From an uncultured Bacteroidales bacterium (GTDB lineage Bacteria; Bacteroidota; Bacteroidia; Bacteroidales; FEN-979): a DNA stretch of 64,000 bases. The first letter of the stretch is position 1; every line of letters starts with the position of its first letter. Of the stretch, positions 10,075-20,116 are shown piece after piece. The stretch is from assembly GCA_903885595.1 (NCBI GenBank), contig CAISJJ010000311.1:1-64000 (forward strand). The letters run 5' to 3'. The translations under genes and the position numbers were made by a program. A model generated the notes under the pieces. That model worked only from the letters and a program-made list of their open reading frames with translations, did not search any database and was not told where the DNA came from.

Positions 10075-10821
10075 TTATCGCTTTAACCTGGATGTTAGTT
10101 CGGTGCCAAAGACAAATTCGTTCAATTCTGGATTTTCAGTGTGCAGGATGGTCTCCTTGTCCCCATTCCACCACAGTTGACCTTTGAAAATAAAGGCCAC
10201 ACTGTCGCCGATACTGAGTACTGAATTCATATCGTGCGTATTCACGATGGTTGTGATGTTGTATTCCTGTGTAATTTCCCGGATGAGATGATCAATCACC
10301 CCCGAGGTCTGGGGGTCGAGCCCTGAGTTAGGTTCATCGCAGAAAAGATACTGTGGTTTCATTGCGATGGCCCGTGCAATGGCCACACGTTTGCGCATAC
10401 CCCCACTGAGTTCTGAGGGCATCAGCCTGCTGACATTTGCAAGATTGACACGTTTCAACACAAAATTTACCCTTTCCCGTTTTTCTTCCAGTGGTTCCGA
10501 GGTGAACATATTCAAGGGGAACATCACGTTACTTTCAACATTCATTGAATCAAAAAGGGCGCCACCCTGGAACAGCATCCCGATCTCTTTTCGCAACGTC
10601 TTCCGCTGTTCAAAATTCATCGTGGTGAAATTACGGTTGTCATAGGCTACCATACCGGTGTCAACCTCAAACAATCCCACCAGGCACTTCATCAATACCG
10701 TCTTTCCTGATCCGCTTTCTCCGATGATGAGATTCGTTTTCCCCTTCTCAAAAGCACAAGTCACATCTTTCAGTACATGATGTCCGCTAAAGGTTTTATT
10801 GATATTACGGGCCTCGATCAT
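10075..10821 (-). CDS. ABC transporter ATP-binding protein (MlaF-like)
   Basis: IIGESGSGKTVLMKCLVGL, ELSGGMRKRVAIARA, LFCDEPNSGLDP. Confidence 0.92.
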   Translation of the reverse strand: MIEARNINKTFSGHHVLKDVTCAFEKGKTNLIIGESGSGKTVLMKCLVGLFEVDTGMVAYDNRNFTTMNFEQRKTLRKEIGMLFQGGALFDSMNVESNVMFPLNMFTSEPLEEKRERVNFVLKRVNLANVSRLMPSELSGGMRKRVAIARAIAMKPQYLFCDEPNSGLDPQTSGVIDHLIREITQEYNITTIVNTHDMNSVLSIGDSVAFIFKGQLWWNGDKETILHTENPELNEFVFGTELTSRLKR

Positions 10822-11561
10822 GTGAGCAGTAATTGCGTTAATACCAGGTTAAAAAGGATAATCATAACACTGCTGAAAACAACCGCTTTTGTGCTTGCCT
10901 GGCCGACTTCCAGAGCCCCACCCTGGGTGATGTACCCATAAAAGCCCGATATGGAGGAGATGAGAAAGGCAAAAAAAACCGTTTTCGTCAGTGCATAAAA
11001 AATCGTATACCCTAAAAAATCGATCCGGATCCCCTGTACAAAATCATTTGTGGAGACCAGCCCCGTTGCAACCATAGCCAACCAGCCTCCCAGAATACCC
11101 ATCCACATACTGAAAACGATGAGTACGGGGTTAATCAGCATAGATGCTACTATTTTTGGGAAAATAAGGTAATTGGCAGAATTCACCCCCATGATCTCCA
11201 GCGCATCAATTTGTTCAGTGACCCGCATGGTGCCAATTTCGGAGGCGATCCTTGAACCTACTTTTCCTGCCAGTATCAGGCTTATAACCGTTGGCGAAAA
11301 TTCAAGGATAACGCTCTGTCGCACCGTAAAACCCACCATCGACATGGGAATGAGGGGACTGGTGATATTGTATGCGGTCTGGATAGCGACAACGGCCCCC
11401 ATAAAGGCTGATATGAAGGCGACAATGCCCAGTGATTCAAGGCCAAGGCTGTTGATTTCGGTTATCAGCTGGGTCCAGAATATCCTGCGTTTTTGTGGAC
11501 GGCTGAAAACTTTTTGCATCAATAGCACATAATTTCCGGTCGTGCTAAATACTGTCAGCAT
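10818..11561 (-). CDS. MlaE family ABC transporter permease
   Basis: FSPTVISLILAGKVGSRIASEIGTMRVTEQIDALEIMGVN. Confidence 0.93.
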   Translation of the reverse strand: MLTVFSTTGNYVLLMQKVFSRPQKRRIFWTQLITEINSLGLESLGIVAFISAFMGAVVAIQTAYNITSPLIPMSMVGFTVRQSVILEFSPTVISLILAGKVGSRIASEIGTMRVTEQIDALEIMGVNSANYLIFPKIVASMLINPVLIVFSMWMGILGGWLAMVATGLVSTNDFVQGIRIDFLGYTIFYALTKTVFFAFLISSISGFYGYITQGGALEVGQASTKAVVFSSVMIILFNLVLTQLLLT

Positions 11562-11727
11562 AAAATGTTTTTGCTAAAATACCAAATTTCTACGAATATG
11601 CGTTTATGAGAGGGAATTATTGAGGGCAGGTATTAGGGGAATTCGGTTATTTCACTCCTCATTCATCATGAATTCTGCTTTTTTGACTCTCTTGAATTTT
11701 ACTACTTTTGCGACGAAAACATCAGAC

Positions 11728-11865
11728 ATGAAGATTTTACGATTCCGCTTGATTTTATTGATAATTCCGGTTATTCTGTTATTCCTTGCCGCGTCGTGCA
11801 GCACAACAAAGTATCCTGCGCACCGGAAATCTCATTCCAGGGGGTGTAATTGCCCAAAGTTTTAA
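11728..11865 (+). CDS. Small putative lipoprotein (45 aa)
   Basis: MKILRFRLILLIIPVILLFLAASCSTTKYPAHRKSHSRGCNCPKF: signal sequence plus lipobox (AASC). Confidence 0.55.
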   Translation: MKILRFRLILLIIPVILLFLAASCSTTKYPAHRKSHSRGCNCPKF

Positions 11866-11881
11866 TAACTGAAATTACATC

Positions 11882-12598
11882 GTGCAACTTTCTCTCTTTC
11901 AAACAAAGCCCCCAACTCTCAAACCGACGCATCCTCCCTTCGAGGAAAAGATCAGATTGGTGCTTGGTCCGCGTCTTCCTGAAGCTGCAGTTGAGGATGT
12001 TGTTGTACAGATCGGGAAGGATCCCATCAACCTGAAGGTTGTAAACCACCGCATCTCTAAAACCGGCGATTTCAGGGCACAACACAACGGGAGTCCCGCA
12101 CGAATTACTGTGAATGGCAACCTGAACCCCTACGCTTTTCTTATCACACTGGTGCATGAACTGGCTCACCACCATGTAACCCTCGATCACACCCGGCTGA
12201 TGCGAAAATTCACCCTGCGTCGCAAATCAAGACCACTTCCGCATGGGAAAGAGTGGAAGGAAAAATTTCATACTTTAATGCAGCCCTATATGAACAGTGA
12301 GGTTTTTCCTGCCGACATTCTTCCCGTACTTATACGATACCTTGAAAACCCGAAGGCATCCTCATCGGTTGATCATCACCTGTCGAAAGTGTTGAAAAAG
12401 TACGATCCTCCCGATCCTACCATGCGATTGGAAGAACTCCCCTTCGATGCTGTTTTCAGCCTCCATGGAAAAAGGATCTTTCAGAAAAAGGAAAAGCTTC
12501 GCTCACGTTACCGATGCATCTGCATGAAAACAAACCGGATATACCTTGTCAGTTCAGGTGCGCCGGTAGAGCCTGTTTTAATGACCAATGACCAATGA
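11882..12598 (+). CDS. SprT-like domain protein (GTG start); C-terminus and stop codon lie in a tandem repeat
   Basis: LVHELAHHHV (HExxH-type) motif and C-terminal YRCICMKTNRIYLVS; ends PVLMTNDQ* within an ATGACCA array. Confidence 0.75.
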   Translation: MQLSLFQTKPPTLKPTHPPFEEKIRLVLGPRLPEAAVEDVVVQIGKDPINLKVVNHRISKTGDFRAQHNGSPARITVNGNLNPYAFLITLVHELAHHHVTLDHTRLMRKFTLRRKSRPLPHGKEWKEKFHTLMQPYMNSEVFPADILPVLIRYLENPKASSSVDHHLSKVLKKYDPPDPTMRLEELPFDAVFSLHGKRIFQKKEKLRSRYRCICMKTNRIYLVSSGAPVEPVLMTNDQ

Positions 12599-12729
12599 CC
12601 AATGACGAATTTGGGTTATTATGTAATAAAAATTCAGGAATACTGATTCCAGGCTTTGCTGAAAATGATTTTTTCAGGATCTCAGGTTGAAAAAATAATT
12701 CGTAATTCGTAATTCGTAATTCGTAATTC
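12581..12729. repeat. ATGACCA heptamer array (12581-12606) and TAATTCG heptamer array (12696-12729)
   Basis: Direct reading: atgaccaatgaccaatgaccaatgac; taattcgtaattcgtaattcgtaattcgtaattc. Confidence 0.97.
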
Positions 12730-12767
12730 TTTTTCATTATGTTTGTATAAATTTAAACTCTTCCGGC

Positions 12768-13871
12768 ATGGCAAAGTCAAAACACAACTACTGCGTAATT
12801 ATGGCTGGTGGTATAGGTGCCCGGTTCTGGCCTATGAGCCGGACAACCCACCCAAAGCAATTCATCGATATCCTGGGCACGGGGGAAACGCTTATTCAGC
12901 AAACCTACAATCGATTCAAACGGATTTGTCCAAAAGAAAACATCTACATCGTTACCAATGAAATTTATAAATCATTGGTTCAAACCCAAATCCCGGAACT
13001 TGCCGATCAGCAGATCCTGCTGGAACCATCGCGACGAAACACGGCCCCCTGCGTTGCCTATGCCAACTATTGCATTCTTGAACGCGATCCCGATGCCCGG
13101 ATCGTGGTTGCCCCCTCCGATCATGTTATTCTGAAGGAAGACATTTTCCTTCAGAATATTGAAACAGCCCTTGAAGCTGCTTCTGAACATGACTGGCTTC
13201 TCACGCTCGGGATCCGACCCAGCCGTCCCGACACCGGCTATGGCTATATCCAGTATGTGGATTCAAAGAAACATGTTTACCCCAAGGAAAAGCACGTTAA
13301 AAAGGTGAAGACCTTCACCGAAAAACCAAACCTTGAACTTGCCGAGACCTTCGTCAAATGTGGTGACTTCCTTTGGAATTCGGGAATTTTCATCTGGTCG
13401 CTCAAGAGTATAATGAAGGCATTTGAAACACACCTTCCTGATGTGGATTCCCTTTTTAAAAAGGGAATCGGGAAGTATGGCACCAGAGAAGAAAAAGCAT
13501 TCATTACCCAGACCTACACTATCTGTAAAAGCATCTCACTTGACTACGGTGTAATGGAGGCCGCCAGCAATGTGTACGTCATGGCTGCCGATTTTGGATG
13601 GTCCGACCTGGGAACATGGGGGTCGCTTTATGAAAACCGTCCGAAAGATCACAACGGAAACACTGTTGTAGGCAAAAACGTGATGATGTACGATTCCTCT
13701 AATTGCATTGTTAACATGCCCAAAGATAAGGTGGTTGTGCTGGAGGGACTCAACGATTTTATCGTGGTCGAATCGGAAAATGTACTGCTTGTTTGCCGCA
13801 AAACGGATGAACAGCAAATCAGGCAGTATGTCAATGACGTGATGCTCGAAAAGGGTGAGAAATATGTATAA
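12768..13871 (+). CDS. Mannose-1-phosphate guanylyltransferase
   Basis: VIMAGGIGARFWPMSRTTHPKQFIDILG; VAPSDHVI; FTEKPNLELAETF; WNSGIFIW. Confidence 0.95.
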   Translation: MAKSKHNYCVIMAGGIGARFWPMSRTTHPKQFIDILGTGETLIQQTYNRFKRICPKENIYIVTNEIYKSLVQTQIPELADQQILLEPSRRNTAPCVAYANYCILERDPDARIVVAPSDHVILKEDIFLQNIETALEAASEHDWLLTLGIRPSRPDTGYGYIQYVDSKKHVYPKEKHVKKVKTFTEKPNLELAETFVKCGDFLWNSGIFIWSLKSIMKAFETHLPDVDSLFKKGIGKYGTREEKAFITQTYTICKSISLDYGVMEAASNVYVMAADFGWSDLGTWGSLYENRPKDHNGNTVVGKNVMMYDSSNCIVNMPKDKVVVLEGLNDFIVVESENVLLVCRKTDEQQIRQYVNDVMLEKGEKYV

Positions 13872-13874
13872 ATG

Positions 13875-13900
13875 AAAAACCCGGGAAATCCCGGGTTTTT
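13875..13900. terminator. Rho-independent-type hairpin between convergent genes, probably bidirectional
   Basis: aaaaacccgggaaatcccgggttttt: GC-rich stem with A and T tracts on either side. Confidence 0.85.
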
Positions 13901-13917
13901 CATTTATCAGGTTGATC

Positions 13918-15831
13918 TTACTTTATATGCTTCGCCAGGAACCCTTCCATGGCACGATAAAAATCAAACCTGTTTTCTTCATTGTGAAATCCATGGCCTT
14001 CATTATCCTTAACCATATACTCAACAGCGATATTGCGCTTCTTCAGGGCATCAACGATTTGATCTGATTCCGCAATATTCACGCGGGGGTCGTTCTTGCC
14101 CTGGGCAACGAACAAAGGTGTTTTGATTTTCTCTGCATTCAGGGCCGGTGAAGTGGCCACGAACTGAACACTGTCGGTTACGGGATTGCCAACCATTTCA
14201 AACATCATATCCATCATGGGTTTCCAATAGGGAGGAACGGTCTTCATGAAGGTGAAGAGGTTTGAAACGCCTACATAATCAACCCCGGCTGCATAAAGAT
14301 CCGGTTCCCTGACCAACCCCTGAAGGGTGGCATATCCACCATAACTCCCGCCATAAATCGCAATCTTTTTAGCATCGGCAATACCTTTATCGATCAGCCA
14401 TTTTGTTCCGTCAGTTATATCATCCTGCATGGTTAAGCCCCATTCTTTGAAGGATTTTTCCCAGAATGCCTTTCCATACCCGGTTGATCCCCTGAAGTTC
14501 ATCTGCAGGATTGCATATCCCCGGTTGGCAAGAAACTGAATCTCAGGGTTGAAATACCAGCCATCGCGCGCCCAGGGTCCGCCATGCGGATTAACCACAA
14601 CCGGTAAATCCTTTGCAGTCTCCATGGTATATCCGTTCGGCAGCGTCAGGTATCCCTGAATTTTTACACTGTCACGGGCCGTATATTCAATGGGAACCAT
14701 TTCGGCCAGCTCTTCTTCAAGCAGCCAGGGACTTATGTCGGCAACTTTTGTAATACTGTCTTTTGCAAGGTCATACACCCAATAACCGCCCATCGAACGG
14801 TCGCTGTAAGTACGGATCATAAACTTATCTTCCGCTTTGGTCAGGGAGGTTATATTGAAAACGTAATTTCCAAGATGTTTCTGGATCTTTTCAAACAGCT
14901 GCTTCCCCTCCTCATCAAAGAAGTACCGCTCCTGTTTTGATGATTCATAATTTGCACAAATCAGCGTTTTCTTGAGCCGTGACCATGTAACATCGCTGAT
15001 ATCATAATCTTTGTTTTCATATAGCATTTGAATTTCTTTGCCCTGGGCAATGTCAAATACCACCACGGCACTTTTATCGCGGCCAAGATTCGATGTTGCA
15101 TACACATTCTTATTGTCGAAGGTGAACATGAGTGGTGTAAGACTCTCCTTGAAATTGGTTGTCAGCACCGGTTTGAACTTATCCGTTTCCTTTTCGCGGT
15201 AGAGTAACTGGGTGTTTACCCCGTCAACGATAGCTGTTGCTGCCCTCAGCTTTCCATCATGATCCAGCAGCCATCCCTGGATATTTCCCGGATTCTCGGC
15301 AAGCATGGTCATTTTTCCTGTCACAATATTCAGGCGGTAAGGATCAAAAACTTCAGGATTACGTTTATTCAGCCCGATAATGATCTCATCAGGAAAATCG
15401 TACAGGTCGTCGAGGATCTCAGTTCTGACTTTGGGAAAATCGGTGAAACACTGCAGGTTTGAACCGTCGATGTTCACGCCGTAAAGCTTGAAATTTTCAT
15501 CGCCGCCGGTATCTTTGAGAAATACGATACGGGTCGGATTCTTCCAGAAATAACCTGCTATATCCCGGTCCTTTTCCATGGTAAGCTGGATGGCCTTCTC
15601 CGTCCCGATCTCCTGTACAAATATATTCATGCGTTTCTCGTAAGGCGCCATATATGAAAAATGCTTCCCGTCAGGAGAAATCTGATAGCGCGCTTTTTCG
15701 GGATTTTTAAAGAAATCTTCAAGTGGAATTTGTCTTACCTGCATTGGCTTTTTTGTTTTACACCCACCCATTATAAGGGCTGATGTGATTAACCCTCCAA
15801 GGAGAAGGTACAATAGTGTTTTTGTTTTCAT
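13918..15831 (-). CDS. S9 family prolyl oligopeptidase, lipoprotein-type signal
   Basis: LLGGLITSALIMGGCK lipobox; VVVNPHGGPWARDGW; GGSYGGYATLQG; C-terminal NEGHGF. Confidence 0.93.
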   Translation of the reverse strand: MKTKTLLYLLLGGLITSALIMGGCKTKKPMQVRQIPLEDFFKNPEKARYQISPDGKHFSYMAPYEKRMNIFVQEIGTEKAIQLTMEKDRDIAGYFWKNPTRIVFLKDTGGDENFKLYGVNIDGSNLQCFTDFPKVRTEILDDLYDFPDEIIIGLNKRNPEVFDPYRLNIVTGKMTMLAENPGNIQGWLLDHDGKLRAATAIVDGVNTQLLYREKETDKFKPVLTTNFKESLTPLMFTFDNKNVYATSNLGRDKSAVVVFDIAQGKEIQMLYENKDYDISDVTWSRLKKTLICANYESSKQERYFFDEEGKQLFEKIQKHLGNYVFNITSLTKAEDKFMIRTYSDRSMGGYWVYDLAKDSITKVADISPWLLEEELAEMVPIEYTARDSVKIQGYLTLPNGYTMETAKDLPVVVNPHGGPWARDGWYFNPEIQFLANRGYAILQMNFRGSTGYGKAFWEKSFKEWGLTMQDDITDGTKWLIDKGIADAKKIAIYGGSYGGYATLQGLVREPDLYAAGVDYVGVSNLFTFMKTVPPYWKPMMDMMFEMVGNPVTDSVQFVATSPALNAEKIKTPLFVAQGKNDPRVNIAESDQIVDALKKRNIAVEYMVKDNEGHGFHNEENRFDFYRAMEGFLAKHIK

Positions 15832-16203
15832 GTACTGCTATTTATTGGTTAAAAATTGGTCACATGAAATTGCCATAAGTACAACTTACATGCAAACCGT
15901 GAATGATAATTTATGGCTATTCAATATGGCCCGAAAAAAATTAAGACATGAAATACCCATATGATCGTCACAATTTTTTTGAACGTAGTCTATATGCGTA
16001 TTTCCCAGTGGTTGAATTTTGATACAATAATAGAAAAACATTCCATCATCCAGGTATATTTTCGATCATCTTCCATGATTTCTCTGCAAATTCATCTATT
16101 ATCCGGATAAAAATCACATATCTTTGATAACCAGATGAAAATATAATTCACCCTTTACCGTTATTGATTAGATTTTGTTGCATCCCTAAATTTAATATCT
16201 GCC

Positions 16204-17703
16204 GTGGATATTTACCTCAGAAAAAAGCGCTGGAAACTGATCCTGTTTGCGTTTGCCATTCTCATTGTTGCCGCTTCTCTCTATTATACCAACATCCTGG
16301 TCCATCAGATCAGGAAGGATGAACGGAAAAATGTAGAGATTTGGGCTGATGCCATCCACCAGAAAGCCGACTTGGTTAATTTCACCAACGATCTTTTTGA
16401 ACAGATCAAGGACGAGGAGCGCAAGCGCGTTTCCATTGTGGCCGAAGCGCAGCGCCGTATCTTCAACGCCACACCAAACGAAGATCTGAATTTCTTTCTC
16501 AGTATCCTCGGGGAAAACAACACCATTCCGGTTATTGTGACGGATGAAATGGGAAAGATCACGAATGCCCGGAACATTAGTGTGGATACCGGCAAATACC
16601 TTGAGGGAGAGCTGAAGCAGGAATTTTCGGTGTATCCGCCTATTGCCGTTACCTATTATCTCAATAAAAAAATCTACCTCTATTACAAAGACTCCAATAT
16701 TTTTGCCAAGTTAAAACAGGGACTCGACGACCTCATCCGTTCCTTTTTCTCTGAGGTGGTGCTTAATTCGGCCTCCGTTCCCGTTATCATTACGGACAGC
16801 ACAGGTAAAAAGGTTTATCAATCGGGGAATATTCCGGCAGATAAACTGAAGGATAAAGCCTGGGTGACAAATACCCTTCAATCGATGGCGTCGCAGAATA
16901 CCCCGATCAAGATTGACCTGGCTGATACAGGGGTACATTATATTTATTACCAGGACTCCCTGCTTCTAACCCAGCTGAAATATTACCCGGTTGTGCAGCT
17001 TGGGGTTATATTTGTTTTCCTGATGATTGCCTACCTGCTGTTCAGTTACGCACGAAAGTCGGAACAGAACCAGGTTTGGGTTGGCATGGCCAAGGAAACC
17101 GCCCATCAGCTTGGCACCCCGCTTTCGTCCATGGTGGCCTGGATGGAATTACTGAAATTAAAAGGCCTCGACGAAGAAACCATCCGGGAGATTGAAAAAG
17201 ATGTTCAACGGCTCGAGACCATTACCGATCGATTCTCAAAGATCGGCTCTGCAGCGCGGCTTGAAAAGACCGACATCGTTGCCGTGGTGCACGATACGGT
17301 CGGTTATATCCGTTCAAGAATATCTGCCAAGGTAAATTTCGATATTAAGCCGGGCCTGACCAAACAAATTTTCGTACCGCTGAACCTGCATCTTTTTGAA
17401 TGGGTCATCGAAAATCTGTGTAAAAATGCCGTTGACGCCATGGAGGGAAATGGTAATGTGAACATTGAAATTACCGAGGATGTTGATCACATTCATATTG
17501 ACATAGCCGATACCGGCAAGGGAATTCCCAAATCGCGTTTTAAAACCATTTTCAGACCGGGGTATACCAGCAAGGCCAGGGGATGGGGCCTGGGATTGAC
17601 CCTCACCAAGCGGATCGTTGAGAATTACCATGCCGGCAAAATCTTCGTTAAATCCTCTACACTTAACAAAGGCACTATTTTCCGTATCATCCTGAAAAAG
17701 TAG
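16204..17703 (+). CDS. Membrane sensor histidine kinase (GTG start)
   Basis: Two N-terminal TM segments; AKETAHQLGTPLSSMVAWMELL (H-box); CKNAVDAM (N-box); ADTGKGIP. Confidence 0.9.
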   Translation: MDIYLRKKRWKLILFAFAILIVAASLYYTNILVHQIRKDERKNVEIWADAIHQKADLVNFTNDLFEQIKDEERKRVSIVAEAQRRIFNATPNEDLNFFLSILGENNTIPVIVTDEMGKITNARNISVDTGKYLEGELKQEFSVYPPIAVTYYLNKKIYLYYKDSNIFAKLKQGLDDLIRSFFSEVVLNSASVPVIITDSTGKKVYQSGNIPADKLKDKAWVTNTLQSMASQNTPIKIDLADTGVHYIYYQDSLLLTQLKYYPVVQLGVIFVFLMIAYLLFSYARKSEQNQVWVGMAKETAHQLGTPLSSMVAWMELLKLKGLDEETIREIEKDVQRLETITDRFSKIGSAARLEKTDIVAVVHDTVGYIRSRISAKVNFDIKPGLTKQIFVPLNLHLFEWVIENLCKNAVDAMEGNGNVNIEITEDVDHIHIDIADTGKGIPKSRFKTIFRPGYTSKARGWGLGLTLTKRIVENYHAGKIFVKSSTLNKGTIFRIILKK

Positions 17704-17707
17704 CCTC

Positions 17708-18895
17708 TTGACCGGAATCTACATCCATATCCCTTTTTGCAGGCGTAAATGCCATTACTGTAATTTTTTTTCACTGGCTTCCCGGAAACTGAAAGATCCG
17801 TTCCTAAAGGCGTTGAAAACAGAGATTGCCTTCACACGTGATTACCTGGCCGGCCAACCGGTTAACACGATCTATTTCGGAGGGGGAACCCCTTCGCTTT
17901 ACGATCCGCTGGTGTTGCAGGAGATTATTGATATTGTGACCCAACCTCGTAACATTTTTCCTGCGGAAATTACCTCACCCCCTGACCCCTCTCCCAAGAG
18001 AGAGGGGAGAAACTTTTCGGGAGTTATTAAGGAGATTACCCTGGAGCTCAATCCCGATGATATTACACCAACCTATGTTGGCCGGCTTAAACAAACCTCC
18101 TTCAATCGTTTCAGCATCGGTATTCAGTCGTTTTCGGAAGAGGACCTGGTATACCTGAACCGTTCCCATTCTGCAGCACAGGCGATTAATGGAATCAGAC
18201 TGTTGCAGGAAGCAGGCTACAACAACCTCAGCATCGATCTGATCTATGGCATTCCAACTTCCACAACCAACCGGTGGCAAAAAAATCTTGAACTGGCGTT
18301 TTCACTGAATGTCCCACACATCTCAGCTTATGCATTGACCGTAGAACCACGGACACCGCTCGCCTGGATGATTGACAGACAAAAATCGGCGCCGGTCAGC
18401 GATGAAACGCAGGTGGAACAGTTTAAAATACTGATGGAACAAACGAAAATAAACGGATACCAGCAATACGAAATCTCGAACTTCTGCAAACCTGACCGGC
18501 ATGCCATTCACAACACCAGCTACTGGAAAGGTGTTCCGTACCTGGGACTCGGTCCCTCGGCACACAGCTACAATGGAACATCCAGACGGTGGAACATTGC
18601 CAACCTGACCAAATATATTGACGGCACTGAAAAAGGGGAATGCATTTATGAAGAAGAAACCCTGACCACCGCCCAGAAATACAACGAGTATGTGATGACC
18701 TCGCTGCGTACGATGTGGGGATGCGACGAAAAAATGATTTACGATTTCGGAAATACGATTTACGATTTTTTCATAGAAAATACACTTCCATTGATCGGGA
18801 AGGGTTTGGTCACAGAGGATTCAGGTGTTTATTTCCTCACGGATCATGGAAAGTTGTTTGCCGACCGGATAGCCAGTGAGTTGTTCCTAACCTGA
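17708..18895 (+). CDS. hemW: Radical SAM family heme chaperone HemW (TTG start) with a short internal insert
   Basis: GIYIHIPFCRRKCHYCNFFS; YFGGGTPSLY; ELNPDD; SIGIQSF; GLGPSAHSY. Confidence 0.93.
   Translation: MTGIYIHIPFCRRKCHYCNFFSLASRKLKDPFLKALKTEIAFTRDYLAGQPVNTIYFGGGTPSLYDPLVLQEIIDIVTQPRNIFPAEITSPPDPSPKREGRNFSGVIKEITLELNPDDITPTYVGRLKQTSFNRFSIGIQSFSEEDLVYLNRSHSAAQAINGIRLLQEAGYNNLSIDLIYGIPTSTTNRWQKNLELAFSLNVPHISAYALTVEPRTPLAWMIDRQKSAPVSDETQVEQFKILMEQTKINGYQQYEISNFCKPDRHAIHNTSYWKGVPYLGLGPSAHSYNGTSRRWNIANLTKYIDGTEKGECIYEEETLTTAQKYNEYVMTSLRTMWGCDEKMIYDFGNTIYDFFIENTLPLIGKGLVTEDSGVYFLTDHGKLFADRIASELFLT
17974..18008. repeat. Palindromic repeat-like element inside hemW (8 bp stem CCCCTCTC/GAGAGGGG)
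   Basis: tcaccccctgacccctctcccaagagagagggga. Confidence 0.75.
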
Positions 18896-18908
18896 AGGCA
18901 TGGTGAAA

Positions 18909-18970
18909 TAGCGAGGTAGCGAGGTAGCGAGGTAGCGAGGTAGCGAGGTAGCGAGGTAGCGAGGTAGCGA
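18909..18970. repeat. Octamer tandem array TAGCGAGG, about 7.75 copies, intergenic
   Basis: Direct reading. Confidence 0.98.
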
Positions 18971-18989
18971 AATTAAAGCTTTCAGAAAA

Positions 18990-20051
18990 TTATTTTGCAA
19001 ACCTCAGAAAGGTACCCAGTGGTAGTTTTCGTTTCGCTTTGTCGTCGAAGTAAAATTCCCCCGACTGCATTCCGGGAATATTGCCAAAGCGGGTTTTGAC
19101 AAGGTTCTCAGGAATCAATGCTGAAAATCCCATGGAATATAAGCTCAGCACGAAAAACCCGTGATCCGGTTCAAGCAATTGTTTGCTGATGGCGATAATT
19201 TCGTCGATCGAATCTTCAAGAATCCATTTTTCTCCGTCGGGACCCCTTCCATAGGCGGGCGGATCCAGGATGATACCATCGTATTGATTTCCGCGTTTGA
19301 CTTCACGGCGAACGAAATTCATCGCATCTTCCACCACCCACCGGATATTATCGAGCCCGCTGGCGGTCATCATCTCTTTGGCCCAGGTAATGACTGGCTT
19401 TACCGAATCGACATGAACCACATCGGCGCCTGCAGCCTTTGCTGCTAGGGAAGTTCCACCGGTATAGGCGAAGAGGTTGAGAACACGGGACGCGGGACGC
19501 GGGACGCGGGACGCATCATCAGGTGACGCGGGACGCGGGACGCGGGACGAATCCGCTGATTCAATTCCGGTTTTGATTTTTGCGTTTTGCGTTTTGCGTT
19601 TTGCGTTTTGCGTTACCAAATCGTAAACGTAGTTCCAGTTGACCGCCTGCTCCGGAAAAACCCCGATATGGCCGAAAGCGGTCAACCCCAGCCTGAAATT
19701 CAGGCTCATCTGCTTATACTTGTAACCAATCGTCCACTGATCGGGCATCTTTGGTTTCCTGATCCACGATCCACGCTCATGCTCATCGGGACTGGTTTTA
19801 TTACCTTTCATGCGCACGTATCGGGCATGTGAAATTTTTTCCCATTCGCTTTCCGGCAGTGATTTCTGCCAAACAGCCTGGGGTTCAGGGCGAATCAGGA
19901 TGTGTTTTCCGAAGCGCTCCAGCTTTTCCCGGTTGCCGGTATCAATCAGCTCATATTCGGTCCAGTCGGTTGGTGAGAGAAGTTCCATATTAACGATTAT
20001 GTTATTGGGTTGACACCCATTTTCATGATACTGAACCAGATGATTATTCAA
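18990..20051 (-). CDS. Class I SAM-dependent rRNA methyltransferase (RlmI-like) with an internal repeat-encoded insert
   Basis: RVLNLFAYTGGTSLAAKAAGADVVHVDSVKPVITWAKEM; GIILDPPAYGRGPDGEKW. Confidence 0.87.
   Translation of the reverse strand: MNNHLVQYHENGCQPNNIIVNMELLSPTDWTEYELIDTGNREKLERFGKHILIRPEPQAVWQKSLPESEWEKISHARYVRMKGNKTSPDEHERGSWIRKPKMPDQWTIGYKYKQMSLNFRLGLTAFGHIGVFPEQAVNWNYVYDLVTQNAKRKTQNAKIKTGIESADSSRVPRPASPDDASRVPRPASRVLNLFAYTGGTSLAAKAAGADVVHVDSVKPVITWAKEMMTASGLDNIRWVVEDAMNFVRREVKRGNQYDGIILDPPAYGRGPDGEKWILEDSIDEIIAISKQLLEPDHGFFVLSLYSMGFSALIPENLVKTRFGNIPGMQSGEFYFDDKAKRKLPLGTFLRFAK
19486..19614. repeat. Heptamer arrays CGGGACG (19486-19514, 19525-19549) and TTTGCGT (19578-19614) inside the methyltransferase CDS
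   Basis: Direct reading. Confidence 0.97.
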
Positions 20052-20116
20052 CTGAGGTTTTCAGTGCATGAATGAAATGTAAAATGCAAAGATAATCAAT
20101 TGACCTGCTGAGTTAT

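Noticed and set aside
18909-18970. CRISPR array
   Set aside because: Units are contiguous 8-mers with no spacers; the same holds for the other arrays. No cas genes in the window.
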